Notes: a model not told the origin generated them from the letters alone. Counted from the stretch's first letter, positions 8,277 through 17,913 are shown. The stretch is DNA of 64,000 nucleotides from Planctomycetota bacterium (GCA_963205185.1 CAUJHZ010000025.1:138874-202873), one strand, 5' to 3'. Translations and numbers: made by a program.

Positions 8277-9962
8277 TCAGCGGAGTTCGGGAACATCAGG
8301 AACCACGGGCTCCCAGCGCACCTGGGCCGAGCCGAGCAGCGTGCCCGTTGCAAAGGCGATATCGACCTGGGCGATCTGGTACTCGGCCAGGGCACGGATT
8401 TCGGCGCTGCGGGCGTTGGCGTAACTGGCCTGGGCGTCCAGCACATCGGTGGATGTCCGCAGACCAAGGTCGAACTGCCGCTGCTCGGCCTCGAGCAGGC
8501 GGGCCTCGAGAATGGCGCTGCGGCCCGCGGCAAGCACGCGCTGCCAGTTGGCGTCGAGTTGATCCAGCGCGTTGAAGACTTCGTTGACGATCTGGGCCCG
8601 CCGCTGCTCTTTGGTCGCCAGCCGCTGCACGCGCTCGTACACCGCCTGGTTGTAGCGGCTGATGGCGGCGGCATTGCCCAGCGGCACTTCGACGCTCAGA
8701 CCGACGATGTGATCCTCAAAGTTCTTGTCAGCGAGCAGGTCGAACGAATCAGAAAAAGAGGCGCCCAATCCGTTGACGTTGTAGCGGTAGTCCAGCGTGA
8801 CCAGCGGCAGCTTCTGATTGCGGGCGAAATCGATGCTGCTCGAGTCCTGAGCGATGAGCAGTTCGAGTTCGAGCATCTCCATCCGCGAATCCAGCGCGCC
8901 ATTGGCCAGCGCGATCGGATCGAGTTCGTAGCGAATGGGGTTGGGCTGGGTGGAGAGTTCGATGATCGTCGGCGTCTCCATGCCCAGGCCCGGCTTGTTC
9001 AGCACGCGCTTGAGCAGCCGCTCGGAATCGCGCACGGCATTCTGGGCGATGATGATCGCCTCGACGCGCTGGGCCACGCCGGCCTCGGCCCGAACGATCT
9101 CGACTTCAGCCGCGTCCCCTGCGTTGACGCGCCGCTGGGCCCGCTGCAACTGGGCCACGGCGAGGTCGTACTCCTGCTCGCGCACCTCGAGTTCACGCTG
9201 CGCTGCATACAGGCGCCAGTACACCCGATCGACGTCCGCCACCACGCGGATCACTTCGAGTTTCGTCCGCGCTTCGCTGATCTGCGACTGGTAGATCGCC
9301 ACGCGAATGGCGTGCGTGTTCGTGCGAACGCCGGCGTTGCGCAGGAGCGGCTGACTGATCGAGGCGGAGAAGTCGGATGAATAGGAAGGGTTCAGCGTCG
9401 CGAACTGGTTGTCCGTCTCGGTGCGATTGATCGGCACATCGAGCGTGATCGTCCCACCCGTGTGCAGCGGAATGCGCACGCCGACGTCGCCGTTGAGCGA
9501 CTTGACGCTCGACCCGTTCAGACTCGTATCGGTCGGCTGATCAAAGATCGACTGGCGGATGTTGGCAAAGAACAGCGACTCGAACCGGGCTTCCTCCTGC
9601 GTGATGTTCTCGCGCGTGATGGTCGGGTTGAGCAGCGCGACCCCCAGGTCGAGGTTGTATTGCAGCGCCAGGGCGCGGCACTCTTCGATCGACATCGCCA
9701 GGCGCTCGGTCGCTTCGCCGGGCTCGTGCAGCGCCGGGGGACGCTGCACGAATGCCTCACGCGCCTCTTCCACGGTCTGCGAAGACTTCGCGAGGTCCGG
9801 CAGTTTGAGCGGCTCGATGGAGCGCAGGCGGTCCGGATCGATCGTCACGCGCGGCCGGCCGTCGCCAAACAGGCTGTTGCAACCCGTGATGGCCAGTGTG
9901 GTCAGAACAAGCGCGACGAGGGTGGCGGCGCGCAGCCGGCGCAGCACAACCGATTCATTCAT
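8277..9962 (-). CDS. TolC-family outer-membrane efflux lipoprotein
   Basis: About 561 residues. The N terminus has a lipoprotein signal (hydrophobic stretch ending LAITGC), then two repeats of long amphipathic helices rich in Ala/Gln/Arg typical of the TolC periplasmic barrel, with the family-typical SISQPLLRNAG strand near residue 200. It would form the outer-membrane channel for the ABC exporter encoded just upstream in the same operon. The ATG overlaps the permease stop by 8 bases (ATGAATGA), which fixes the start and implies coupling. The substrate is unknown. Confidence 0.9.
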   Translation of the reverse strand: MNESVVLRRLRAATLVALVLTTLAITGCNSLFGDGRPRVTIDPDRLRSIEPLKLPDLAKSSQTVEEAREAFVQRPPALHEPGEATERLAMSIEECRALALQYNLDLGVALLNPTITRENITQEEARFESLFFANIRQSIFDQPTDTSLNGSSVKSLNGDVGVRIPLHTGGTITLDVPINRTETDNQFATLNPSYSSDFSASISQPLLRNAGVRTNTHAIRVAIYQSQISEARTKLEVIRVVADVDRVYWRLYAAQRELEVREQEYDLAVAQLQRAQRRVNAGDAAEVEIVRAEAGVAQRVEAIIIAQNAVRDSERLLKRVLNKPGLGMETPTIIELSTQPNPIRYELDPIALANGALDSRMEMLELELLIAQDSSSIDFARNQKLPLVTLDYRYNVNGLGASFSDSFDLLADKNFEDHIVGLSVEVPLGNAAAISRYNQAVYERVQRLATKEQRRAQIVNEVFNALDQLDANWQRVLAAGRSAILEARLLEAEQRQFDLGLRTSTDVLDAQASYANARSAEIRALAEYQIAQVDIAFATGTLLGSAQVRWEPVVPDVPELR

Positions 9963-11211
9963 GACGGAGAGCCTCGATGGGATCAAGCCTGGCCGCTTTG
10001 ATGGCCGGGAACATGCCGAACACCACGCCTACCAGCGCGGCAAAGCCGAACGACAGCAGCATGGCCCACAGCGGAATCCGGGCCTTTTCAAGATTTGCAG
10101 CCGTAACGAGCACGAGCGTGACCCCCCAGCCCGCCGCCAGCCCGAACAGCCCGCCCAGGAAACAGAGCATCACGGCTTCGACCAGAAACTGCAGCAGGAT
10201 CGCCGAAGGCCGCGCGCCGACCGCCTTGCGCAGGCCGATCTCGCGTGTGCGCTCGGAGACGGAGACCAGCATGATGTTCATGATTCCCACGCCGCCGACG
10301 ACGAGCGAGATCGCGACGATGCCGAAGGCGATCAGAGAGATGACAAACGACATCTTCTGAAATGAATCGATGACATCCTGCATGGCCGCGACGCCGAACG
10401 TATCAGGATCCTCGGGCTGGAGGCGCCGCGTCTTGCGCAACAGTGCCCGCATTTCCGCCATGGCGTCCTGCGAGACGTCCGGCGACTTGCTGGCCGCCAT
10501 GACCTGCATCCAACCATCATCCATGCGCCACGAGGTGCTGAAGGGGATGAATACCTCGGCCCGGGAGTTTGATCCGTCGAACCCAAATGCCGATTCCGGA
10601 TTCGGCTCGACGAGCCCCACCACCGTGAAACGCCGGTCGCTGATCAGAATCGACTGACCTGTGCAGTCGCGGTCCAGCCGCAACTGGTCGCGCAGATCGG
10701 TCGAGATGATGCACACCTGCTCGTAGCGCTCCTGGTCGGTGACGGAGAACGGGCGGCCGATCGTGACGTAGCGATTTTCGATGGTGTGCCAGTCGGGCTC
10801 GATGCCGGTGATGCGCGCCCCGTCGAGGACCTTGTCGGCGTACCGGATGTCGCCGCGCACTTCCTGCATGCGCGTAAGCGCCGCGATGCTCGAGCACTCC
10901 TGCTTCCACCCGTCGAACTGGTCGGGCTGAAAGCGGATCACGCGCCACGATGCGTTGGCGAAACGACCGCTTTCGGGTCGATCGGGCCAGACGAAGATCT
11001 TGTTGGTGCCAAGCGTCTGAAATTCGTCGAGCACGAAGGTCTTGAGGCCGGTGAGTGCCGAGATGACCGCGGTGACGGCGCCGACGCCGATGATGATGCC
11101 CAGCGTCGTGAGGATCGAGCGGAGCTTGTTGGCCCAGATCTGCCCCGTCGCCAGCGCCATGCTCTGCAGGAGCAGGCGAACCATCGACAGCGGCCAGCGC
11201 AGCACGGTCAT
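9955..11211 (-). CDS. MacB/LolC-type ABC transporter permease
   Basis: A 418-residue FtsX-like permease with the typical layout. One TM helix lies near residue 35-55 ([21 protein letters not shown]), then a periplasmic MacB-core domain of about 230 residues, then three C-terminal TM helices with the conserved [14 protein letters not shown] coupling loop. The C terminus ([17 protein letters not shown]) is the family signature. Overlaps of 4 bases with the ATPase gene and 8 bases with the TolC gene show an operon. Together with the adaptor upstream it forms a MacAB-TolC-like exporter with a separate ATPase. The substrate is not predictable. Confidence 0.93.
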   Translation of the reverse strand: MTVLRWPLSMVRLLLQSMALATGQIWANKLRSILTTLGIIIGVGAVTAVISALTGLKTFVLDEFQTLGTNKIFVWPDRPESGRFANASWRVIRFQPDQFDGWKQECSSIAALTRMQEVRGDIRYADKVLDGARITGIEPDWHTIENRYVTIGRPFSVTDQERYEQVCIISTDLRDQLRLDRDCTGQSILISDRRFTVVGLVEPNPESAFGFDGSNSRAEVFIPFSTSWRMDDGWMQVMAASKSPDVSQDAMAEMRALLRKTRRLQPEDPDTFGVAAMQDVIDSFQKMSFVISLIAFGIVAISLVVGGVGIMNIMLVSVSERTREIGLRKAVGARPSAILLQFLVEAVMLCFLGGLFGLAAGWGVTLVLVTAANLEKARIPLWAMLLSFGFAALVGVVFGMFPAIKAARLDPIEALRHE

Positions 11212-12041
11212 GAGCGTGCCTCCACCGACCGGCCCGGCGCCACGCGCGCAACGACCGGCTCCCCCTGCCCGCCTGGCTCGCCGTGCCCGCGGCCGGATTG
11301 GGTGCCATCCTCGCGCCCGTGGCCGCGATGCAGCAGCACCGCCGTGCGATTCGTCTCGTCCTCGTGCGCGGGTAGGTCGGAATACACCTTGCCATCGCGC
11401 ATGCGAACGATGCGCTTGGCGTGCTGGGCGACGTCTTCCTCATGAGTGACCATGATGATCGTCTGCCCTTCATGGTGCAACTGAGCAAAAAGATCGATGA
11501 TCTCCGTCGTGGTTCGGCTGTCGAGATTGCCGGTGGGTTCGTCGGCGAGGAGGATCGATGGATTGCCGACCAGCGCGCGTGCGATGGCCACGCGCTGCTT
11601 CTGCCCGCCCGAGAGTTGGTTGGGCCGGTGCGTCATGCGGTCGCCCAGGCCGACGCGCTTGAGCGCCGCCTGCGCCAGCCGGCGCCGCTGCAGCCAGCCG
11701 GATTTGGCGTACACGAGGGGCAGTTCGACGTTGCGAAGGGCGTTGAGGCGGGGCATCAGCTCAAACGACTGAAAGACGAAGCCGATGCGCTCGTTGCGCA
11801 CGCGCGCCAGCGCCGCAGCGCTCATGCGGCTGACCAGTTCGCCGTCGAGTTCATAGGTGCCGCTCGTGGGCCGATCGAGGCAGCCGATGATGTTCATCAT
11901 CGTGCTCTTACCCGAGCCCGAGGGGCCCATGATGGCGACCCATTCGTTGGCGCCCACGTCAAGACTCACGCCGGCCATCGCATTGATGCGCTCGGTGCCC
12001 ATCTTGTAGATCTTCGTCACGTTTCGCAGCCGAATGATCAT
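11208..12041 (-). CDS. ABC transporter ATP-binding protein (LolD/MacB-N type)
   Basis: A 277-residue ATPase. Walker A is GPSGSGKST near residue 40, followed by Q-loop [12 protein letters not shown], signature [15 protein letters not shown], Walker [13 protein letters not shown] and the H-loop MVTHEED. The first 225 residues equal a normal LolD-like domain. The last 45 residues are an unusual Gly/His/Arg/Glu-rich tail without a known domain. The stop overlaps the permease ATG by 4 bases. It powers the MacAB-TolC-like exporter in this operon. Confidence 0.95.
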   Translation of the reverse strand: MIIRLRNVTKIYKMGTERINAMAGVSLDVGANEWVAIMGPSGSGKSTMMNIIGCLDRPTSGTYELDGELVSRMSAAALARVRNERIGFVFQSFELMPRLNALRNVELPLVYAKSGWLQRRRLAQAALKRVGLGDRMTHRPNQLSGGQKQRVAIARALVGNPSILLADEPTGNLDSRTTTEIIDLFAQLHHEGQTIIMVTHEEDVAQHAKRIVRMRDGKVYSDLPAHEDETNRTAVLLHRGHGREDGTQSGRGHGEPGGQGEPVVARVAPGRSVEARS

Positions 12042-12053
12042 GCTCTGCCGGGC

Positions 12054-13532
12054 TCAGCCACCGCCCTCCGCCGCGCTCGTGGCGGAAGCGCCTGAGGAAT
12101 CATCCTCGCTCGCCTTGCCGCTCTCGGCGCCGTTCTGCTTCGCCTTGTCCTTCTCCTGCTTGCGTTCCTTCTCGAGTTTTTCCTGCTCGACGATGCGCTC
12201 GTCCCTGACCGCCTGGTCGTGTTTGAGCGATTCGAAGACGCGATACGGGCCGACGATGACCTGGTCGTCTTCGTTGAGCCCTGAGAGAATGACCGTGTCC
12301 GAGGCGTCGCTGGCGCCGATGGTTACCGGCGTCACCACCGCCTTGCCATCCTTGAAGCGATACACCACCGTCGCCACGCTCTTGGTCATGTCCACGTCGG
12401 GGTTGTTCTCGCGGATGCTCAGCGGGATGTCATCGACCGGGCGGGCGAGGACCGACTGACTCGGCACTTTGATGACGTCTTCATGACGGTTCGTTTCGAT
12501 CTCCACGTCGGCGGTCAGACCGGAGTAGATCTGCGAGCCGTGCGTGTCGAGCAGGATCTCGGTCTTGTAGTACTTCGAGCCGTCCTGGGCCATGTCGTTG
12601 GTCAGCGCCACGGCTCGGACGTTGCCGGAGAACTCTTCGCCCGGGTAGGCATTGATGCGCACCTTGGCTCGCTGCCCGACCTTCACGCCGCCGATCGACG
12701 CCTCATCCACCTGGGCATTGAGCAGCATGACGGAAAGATCCGCCACTTCGAGAATGACGGTGCCGGCGTTATTCATCGTGCCGGTGACGACCAGTTCGCC
12801 GACCTCGGCATTGAGCCGCGTAATCGTGCCGCTGATGGGCGACGAGATCGTGGTGTAACTCAGATCATCGCGCGCCTGCTCGATCATCGCGTCGGACGCC
12901 AGCAGGTTGAACTCCATGACGTTGAGGTTCAGCTCGTCCGCCTTGAGCGACTGCTCCTGGGCGAGCAGGTTTGCTTCGATTTGATCCACGTTGGACTTGG
13001 CCAGATCGACGACGGACTGAGCCACATCGTGGGTGGTGAGAAGGTCACTGTTGCGCTGCAGTTCGAGCCGGGCTTGCGCCAGGGACGCTCGCGTCGCGTC
13101 GAGCGAAGCCCGCGCACTTTCCAGCCGGGCTCGCTGGACCTCGATGCTGGCGGCGTCGGCGGCGCGGCGGGCCTCGGCGGCCCTGAGGTTGGCCTCGCGA
13201 TCCGTCGAATCGAGTTTGACCAACACCGATGCGGGAATCGGAGGGTCGGCGTTGGGGTCGCCCTTGGTGACCTCCTGCCCCTCTTCGAAAGGCAGGGCGG
13301 TGATCCGGGCGGACAGTTTGGCGCTGATCTCGACTTTTGTTTCCGGCTCGATCTCACCGGGCGCCTTGATGGTCTCGACGAGCGTGCCGCGCGACGGGCG
13401 GGCCAGGCGGACGACGGTTCCTTCCTTTTCGGGCATGTGCTCGCGAATCTGCCGCACCGCCACCGGTCCGAGCAGCGCGCCGAGTCCGATCAGGATCGCC
13501 AATGTCACGCCGACGATGATGAGAACGCGCAC
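12054..13532 (-). CDS. HlyD/MacA-family periplasmic adaptor
   Basis: A 492-residue membrane-fusion protein that would link the inner-membrane permease to the TolC-like channel. It has an N-terminal anchor (LIIVGVTLAILIGLGALLG), a lipoyl half (EISAKLSARITALPFEEGQEV), a long coiled-coil hairpin (about 115-230), the second lipoyl half (TISSPISGTITRLNAEVGE), beta-barrel and membrane-proximal domains. The C-terminal tail is highly charged (KLEKERKQEKDKAKQ, then Ser/Gly/Ala). A GTG start is used with GGAGAG 7 bases upstream. It is the first gene of the exporter operon, divergent from the gene at 13717. Confidence 0.93.
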   Translation of the reverse strand: MRVLIIVGVTLAILIGLGALLGPVAVRQIREHMPEKEGTVVRLARPSRGTLVETIKAPGEIEPETKVEISAKLSARITALPFEEGQEVTKGDPNADPPIPASVLVKLDSTDREANLRAAEARRAADAASIEVQRARLESARASLDATRASLAQARLELQRNSDLLTTHDVAQSVVDLAKSNVDQIEANLLAQEQSLKADELNLNVMEFNLLASDAMIEQARDDLSYTTISSPISGTITRLNAEVGELVVTGTMNNAGTVILEVADLSVMLLNAQVDEASIGGVKVGQRAKVRINAYPGEEFSGNVRAVALTNDMAQDGSKYYKTEILLDTHGSQIYSGLTADVEIETNRHEDVIKVPSQSVLARPVDDIPLSIRENNPDVDMTKSVATVVYRFKDGKAVVTPVTIGASDASDTVILSGLNEDDQVIVGPYRVFESLKHDQAVRDERIVEQEKLEKERKQEKDKAKQNGAESGKASEDDSSGASATSAAEGGG

Positions 13533-13703
13533 GAATGAACTCTCCGTCTGGGGCCCGTCTCGGATCGATCCCGTGTCCGGCCACGATGGCAGTGGAACCC
13601 CGCTGCCTTGTTGGGAATGGACTCCGCCGCGTTGCGGCCGACTGAGGGATCGGCTGCACCGCGAATTTGATCATATCCGTTCGACGGCTCCATTCAGGGA
13701 GTG

Positions 13704-13709
13704 TACCGT
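13704..13709 (+). promoter_or_regulatory. TACCGT -10-like box, possible leaderless start
   Basis: TACCGT is followed by 7 bases and the ATG of the gene at 13717; no Shine-Dalgarno is present. Coordinates may be off by one base. Confidence 0.4.
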
Positions 13710-13716
13710 TGAGCCC

Positions 13717-14598
13717 ATGTCCGCGTTTCAGTCTTTTATGACCGGCCTTATCGATTACGCGGGGCTCTTTCCCCCAGCGGCGCTCTCCATGCGCGAAGCG
13801 GCCGAGGAATACCAGCGGTGGAGATCGTCCGAGCACGCCTGGATGGTCGGCCGATTCGTCTGCCCAGTGGGCCGGCTCAATGAACTGGCGCGCGAGTCGG
13901 CCGGCCTCGCCGGCGGCGCGTGGGATCTGTCGGTGCTCGCCGGCGATCCGCTCGAACGCGACCTCGACTCCATCACCGGGTTCCTCGACGAATCGGCCGG
14001 GCGCTTCGACGTGCCCTCCCTCGAGATCAAGATCGGAGCCGTGCCGAATCTCGAAACCTGTCTCGAAGTGCTCGAAACGGTTCAGGAAGGCGTGACCGCC
14101 TACTTTGAGCTGCCAACGGATGAGGATGTGCGCGGGCTGATCGCGGCGCTCTCGGGCACCGGTCATGGCGCCAAGATCCGCACCGGCGGTTTGTCTGCCG
14201 ATCTCTTCCCGACGGCGGAGCAGGTAGCGCGATTCATCGTGCACTGCCGAGATGCGCAAATCCCCTTCAAGGCGACCGCCGGCCTTCACCATCCCTTGCG
14301 ACATCAGAATCCATCCGTCGGCTGTCGCATGCACGGCTTCTTCAACGTCTTCGCCGCCGCAGCGCTGGCCATCGCGCAGAACCGGGGTGCTGATGAGCTT
14401 CTCCCGGTGCTGCGCGCCGAGCGGGCTGACGCCTTTTCATTCGCCAACGGCGAACTCAAGGCGCTGGATTTCACGCTCAATGCCGGCCAACTGGAGCGGG
14501 CTCGGCGTCAGGCCGTTTCATTCGGCTCGTGCTCGATTGCCGAACCCGTTGCTGACCTGAGCGCGATGGGATTGCTGCCGCTCTCGACGACCGCGTGA
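13717..14598 (+). CDS. Conserved hypothetical protein upstream of fumarylacetoacetase
   Basis: A 293-residue soluble protein with no domain I can name. Striking motifs look like active-site strands: DYAGLFPPAALSM near the N terminus, AKIRTGG near residue 150, PFKATAGLHHPLR near 190 and MHGFFNVFAAAALA near 210. Repeated strand-helix segments (for example SLEIKIGAVP, AYFELPTDEDV) suggest an alpha/beta barrel. It lies 44 bases before fumarylacetoacetase in the same direction, so a role in tyrosine/homogentisate breakdown or a related hydrolytic step is possible but unproven. Confidence 0.75.
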   Translation: MSAFQSFMTGLIDYAGLFPPAALSMREAAEEYQRWRSSEHAWMVGRFVCPVGRLNELARESAGLAGGAWDLSVLAGDPLERDLDSITGFLDESAGRFDVPSLEIKIGAVPNLETCLEVLETVQEGVTAYFELPTDEDVRGLIAALSGTGHGAKIRTGGLSADLFPTAEQVARFIVHCRDAQIPFKATAGLHHPLRHQNPSVGCRMHGFFNVFAAAALAIAQNRGADELLPVLRAERADAFSFANGELKALDFTLNAGQLERARRQAVSFGSCSIAEPVADLSAMGLLPLSTTA

Positions 14599-14631
14599 CT
14601 GAATGCGCGGGCCGAGCAGGAGCAGCGCCCT

Positions 14632-14637
14632 TAGAGT
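14632..14637 (+). promoter_or_regulatory. TAGAGT -10-like box, possible leaderless start
   Basis: TAGAGT ends 5 bases before the fumarylacetoacetase ATG at 14643, and no ribosome site is visible. A weaker member of the TAnnnT set. Confidence 0.3.
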
Positions 14638-14642
14638 ATGGG

Positions 14643-15959
14643 ATGATCGAGACCAACGACCCCAACCTGCGCTGCTGGCTCGATGAGGCCAACGACGCGG
14701 CATGCGATTTCCCGATTCAGAACCTGCCGCTGGGCGTCTTCACCCGCCGCGGTGAAGACACCGACCGGCGTCGCGTCGGCGTCGCCATCGGCCGGCACGT
14801 GCTTGATCTTTCGATCGCCTGGCCGGAACTGTGCCCGGACCTGGCCGGCCTTGGCGCATCGCTGTTCTCCCAACCGACGCTCAACCCCTTCCTCGCCAGC
14901 GGCCGCCGCACCTGGACGCTCGTGCGCAACCGGGTGAGCCGGTGGCTGCGCACGACCAGCGCCGAACTGCGCGACAATGGCGAACTCCGCGTGCGCTGCC
15001 TGATTCCCATGAGCGAAACGGTGATGCACCTGCCCGTGGAGATCGGCGACTACACCGACTTTTACTCCTCCAAAGAGCACGCAACCAACGTCGGCATGAT
15101 GTTCCGCGATCCCAGCAATGCCCTGCTGCCCAACTGGAAGCACCTTCCCGTCGGCTACCACGGCCGGGCCAGTTCGGTGGTCGTCTCGGGGACCGGCGTG
15201 CATCGGCCCTGCGGCCAGACAAATCCGGAAGATGCGCCTGCGCCCAATTTCGGCCCCTGCCGCCTGCTCGACTTTGAACTTGAAGTCGGCTTCATCACCG
15301 GACCCGGCAACGAACTCGGCCGGCCCATCGACGTCAATCATGCACACGAGCACATCTTCGGCATGGTGCTCGTCAACGACTGGAGCGCCCGCGACATTCA
15401 GAAGTGGGAGTACGTTCCGCTCGGGCCATTCACTGCCAAGAACTTCGCGACTTCAATCAGCCCCTGGGTCGTGCCGATCGATGCGCTGGATCCATATCGC
15501 GTGCGCACGCCGCGCACCGAGGGCGACCCGCCGGTTCAGAAATACCTGGATGGCGCGTGGGACTGGAATTTCGATCTGAATCTGCAGGTGGGACTGCAGT
15601 CCACGCAGATGCGCGAGCGCGGCGATGCGCCCGCGATCATCTCGCGCAACAACTTCAGCCTCATGTACTGGAACATGTGCCAGCAATTGGCGCATCAGAC
15701 CATCACCGGCTGCAACGTGCGGCCCGGCGACCTCTACGCCTCCGGCACGGTCAGCGGCACAACGCCCGACTCGCGCGGCTCGATGCTCGAGATCTGCTGG
15801 AAAGGCACGCAGCCGCTGACTCTTTCCACCGGCGAGCAGCGCAAGTTCCTCGCCGACGGCGACACCATCATCATGACCGGCGCCTGCCACCGGCCGGGCC
15901 TGCCGCGCATCGGTTTCGGCGAAGTGCGCGGCACCATTCTGCCGGCCATCGGCGGTTGA
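14643..15959 (+). CDS. fahA: Fumarylacetoacetase
   Basis: A 438-residue fumarylacetoacetate hydrolase, the last step of tyrosine degradation (fumarylacetoacetate to fumarate plus acetoacetate). The N-terminal SH3-like domain begins FPIQNLPLGVFTRRGED. The catalytic domain has DYTDFYSSKEHATNVGMMFR, the metal-binding acidic segment LLDFELEVGFITGPGN, DWSARDIQKWEYVPLGPF and the C-terminal GDTIIMTGACHRPGLPRIGFGEV. The length agrees with the eukaryote-like family (about 420). The ATG at 14643 gives the usual N terminus; an in-frame GTG at 14595 would overlap the preceding gene. An intrinsic terminator follows the stop. Confidence 0.96.
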   Translation: MIETNDPNLRCWLDEANDAACDFPIQNLPLGVFTRRGEDTDRRRVGVAIGRHVLDLSIAWPELCPDLAGLGASLFSQPTLNPFLASGRRTWTLVRNRVSRWLRTTSAELRDNGELRVRCLIPMSETVMHLPVEIGDYTDFYSSKEHATNVGMMFRDPSNALLPNWKHLPVGYHGRASSVVVSGTGVHRPCGQTNPEDAPAPNFGPCRLLDFELEVGFITGPGNELGRPIDVNHAHEHIFGMVLVNDWSARDIQKWEYVPLGPFTAKNFATSISPWVVPIDALDPYRVRTPRTEGDPPVQKYLDGAWDWNFDLNLQVGLQSTQMRERGDAPAIISRNNFSLMYWNMCQQLAHQTITGCNVRPGDLYASGTVSGTTPDSRGSMLEICWKGTQPLTLSTGEQRKFLADGDTIIMTGACHRPGLPRIGFGEVRGTILPAIGG

Positions 15960-15983
15960 ACCATTCGATCTGAAAACGACAAA

Positions 15984-16008
15984 GGCCCACGTTCGTTGAA
16001 CGTGGGCC
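15984..16008. terminator. Bidirectional intrinsic terminator between fahA and HU gene
   Basis: A perfect 11-bp stem (GGCCCACGTTC / GAACGTGGGCC) with a 3-base loop lies between the convergent fumarylacetoacetase and HU genes. It is preceded by AAA and followed by a T-rich stretch, so it can serve both strands. Confidence 0.85.
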
Positions 16009-16048
16009 TCTGTGTTTGAGCATTCGACGTCGCGTCAGATCAATTCGA

Positions 16049-16423
16049 TCAGACCTTGTCTTTGAGCGCCTTGAGGGGGCGGACCTTGACGACGTTGCGC
16101 GCCGGTTTGGCCTTGAACATGGTCTCTTCGCCGGTGAAGGGGTTGATGCCCTTGCGCGCCTTGGTGGCGGGCTTGCGCTGAACGGTGATCTTCGCCATGC
16201 CGGGCAGGGTGAAGATCTGCGGGCCGTTCTTCTTGAGGTCGTTGCCGACCATGGCGTTGAGGGCATCGAACACGCCGGCGACCTGCTTGCGGCTCAGGCC
16301 GGTATTGGTCGCGAGGTTGGTGTAGATGTCGCCCTTGCTGCGGGGCTTGTCGGCCTTGGTGAACTTGTACGAGGGCGCTTTGGCGGTCTTCTTGCTGGTC
16401 TTGGCCACTTCTTGTTTCTCCAT
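16049..16423 (-). CDS. HU/IHF-family DNA-binding protein with basic N-terminal extension
   Basis: A 124-residue nucleoid protein. The HU fold occupies about residues 28-120 (KGDIYTNLATNTGLSRKQV, IFTLPGMAKITVQ), with the DNA-intercalating arm motif GINPFTGEE. About 25 extra residues at the N terminus are rich in Lys and Thr (KTSKKTAKAPSYKFTKADK), beyond the 90 residues of canonical HU. It would bend and compact DNA. No clear ribosome site precedes the ATG, but the upstream region has a TATAAA box and a 15-bp palindrome. Transcription ends at the shared terminator with fahA. Confidence 0.92.
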   Translation of the reverse strand: MEKQEVAKTSKKTAKAPSYKFTKADKPRSKGDIYTNLATNTGLSRKQVAGVFDALNAMVGNDLKKNGPQIFTLPGMAKITVQRKPATKARKGINPFTGEETMFKAKPARNVVKVRPLKALKDKV

Positions 16424-16450
16424 AAACGAGAGTGTCGGAGCCTGTCTGGA

Positions 16451-16465
16451 GGTTCACAGTGAACC
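16451..16465. promoter_or_regulatory. Perfect 15-bp palindrome in HU leader
   Basis: GGTTCAC-A-GTGAACC is a perfect inverted repeat between the putative -10 box and the HU start codon, about 28 bases from the ATG. It may be an operator for a dimeric repressor or a small mRNA hairpin. Confidence 0.5.
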
Positions 16466-16491
16466 ATCCACCCCTGGCTTTCATGCCGGTT

Positions 16492-16497
16492 TTTATA
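16492..16497 (-). promoter_or_regulatory. TATAAA -10 box of the HU gene
   Basis: Minus-strand TATAAA has CTTGTT 16 bases upstream as a weak -35. It lies about 70 bases before the HU ATG, in the most AT-rich part of the intergenic stretch. Confidence 0.4.
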
Positions 16498-16605
16498 GGG
16501 TCTGGGGGCGGGAAACAAGTGGGATCGGCTCGTTTGCCCCTAGAAAAACAGGGAATTGTGAAAAATCTGTCGTTTCGGCCGAGATATCCACCGGCAAAGA
16601 CGGCT

Positions 16606-17913
16606 TCACGGCTGAATCTGGATGAACCCCGGCGGGCTGCTTTGGCACGTGGTCCAGTCGATCGCCTGAACGACGAAGCGCTTGCCGGCGAGGCCGGTGG
16701 GGATGAAGCGGTCGAGCGTCGCGCGGCCGTCGGCGTCGGCGAACGCCGTGCCGATGACCTGCGGGTTGACGAGTTCGATCCTCCCGCCGGGGCACTGGGG
16801 CACAGCCCGCGCCTCGCCGCGCGCTGTGCCGGCGACGAAGACGACCCGGCCGCCGGGCGTGGCGTGAATCACTTCAAGCATGTTGGTCGCGCCGGGCTGG
16901 TTCGGCGCGAAAGACCAGATCATCATCCCTTCATCAATGGGGTCGAGGCGGACGGCGAGATTAAGGTTCCGCGATGGCGAATATGCCTCCGCGGCGATCT
17001 GTCCGCTCGAGTTGATCTCCCTCGCGTTGAGGATGGTCCATGCATCGCTGGCTCCATCAGTGAGCAGGTCGTTAAGATTGTGCATCACGTGGTGGCGCCA
17101 TACAACTCCGACGTTGGTGCGGTACATGCCATCGGGGATGGAGAGTACGCCGACGACTTCGCCTGCGTCGTTGACTCCCCATGTGGTCCCACCGCCTCCG
17201 GAATCAAGCAGCCCGAGCGCGATGAGGCGGCGGTTCTCCCAAATGACCGGCATGGCCAGATCAGACGTGAGATTGGAAGCGCCGGCGATCAAACCCGACG
17301 GACTGATTTTATTGGCCGAAGTTTCCTGGCCGGGGCGCAATCCGGGCAACTGATGCGCCTCAACGCCGTCCCAGAAAAAGGCATTAAGCCCGGCGTCGCC
17401 GACCATCTGGCCGGCGTTGTTCATCGAGCGCCAGCCGATGTCCACGAAGGTGGTCCACTTTCCGTCTTGCCAGAGGAATGTGCGCCAGTTGCGGGCGAAG
17501 CCGACGACGAGGCGATCGTCATTGAGGGCGTTGGCGAAACTGTCGTTGGCGCCGGGCGGGTCGAGGTCGATGATGCCTCCCTCCGCCGGCCAGAGGACCG
17601 CATGGCCCTGAAAGAGCGCTCTCGACCAACCGACCGCGTCGCCGTTGTTATTCAGATCGCTCGGAATGGAACTCGGATCATCCGGATTGAGAAACGGAAG
17701 GACTCGGAATTCGCCATCAGTCCAGACAAATGCGGTAGTCACCGGCAGGGAGTACCCGAGAACCTGTCCCCGCTCGTTAATGGCAAAGGGAAAAGAGTTG
17801 CCGTGGCCTGAAAGCGTCCCGACCTCGATGAGGCGGTAGCGCTGCGCGAACGTCGCGGACGCGGATGCGGCCCAACCGAGTACAGCCAAAGGGAAGCATG
17901 TGCGCTTTGTCAT
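16606..17913 (-). CDS. Secreted HAF-repeat protein with Planctomycete C-terminal domain
   Basis: A 435-residue exported protein. A signal peptide (CFPLAVLGWAASASATFAQ) is followed by repeated HAF-like units of about 45-50 residues. Examples are FAINERGQVLGYS, DLNNNGDAVGWS, ALNDDRLVVGFA, SMNNAGQMVGDA and GVNDAGEVVGVL, each followed by an A/VxW strand. These resemble extracellular HAF proteins predicted to fold as a propeller. The last 80 residues (PGGRVVFVAGTARG, VPQCPGGRIELVNPQVIGTAFAD, AGKRFVVQAIDWTTC) match the C terminus of the FG-GAP protein at 37976. The role is unknown; it is probably extracellular or periplasmic. Confidence 0.85.
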   Translation of the reverse strand: MTKRTCFPLAVLGWAASASATFAQRYRLIEVGTLSGHGNSFPFAINERGQVLGYSLPVTTAFVWTDGEFRVLPFLNPDDPSSIPSDLNNNGDAVGWSRALFQGHAVLWPAEGGIIDLDPPGANDSFANALNDDRLVVGFARNWRTFLWQDGKWTTFVDIGWRSMNNAGQMVGDAGLNAFFWDGVEAHQLPGLRPGQETSANKISPSGLIAGASNLTSDLAMPVIWENRRLIALGLLDSGGGGTTWGVNDAGEVVGVLSIPDGMYRTNVGVVWRHHVMHNLNDLLTDGASDAWTILNAREINSSGQIAAEAYSPSRNLNLAVRLDPIDEGMMIWSFAPNQPGATNMLEVIHATPGGRVVFVAGTARGEARAVPQCPGGRIELVNPQVIGTAFADADGRATLDRFIPTGLAGKRFVVQAIDWTTCQSSPPGFIQIQP

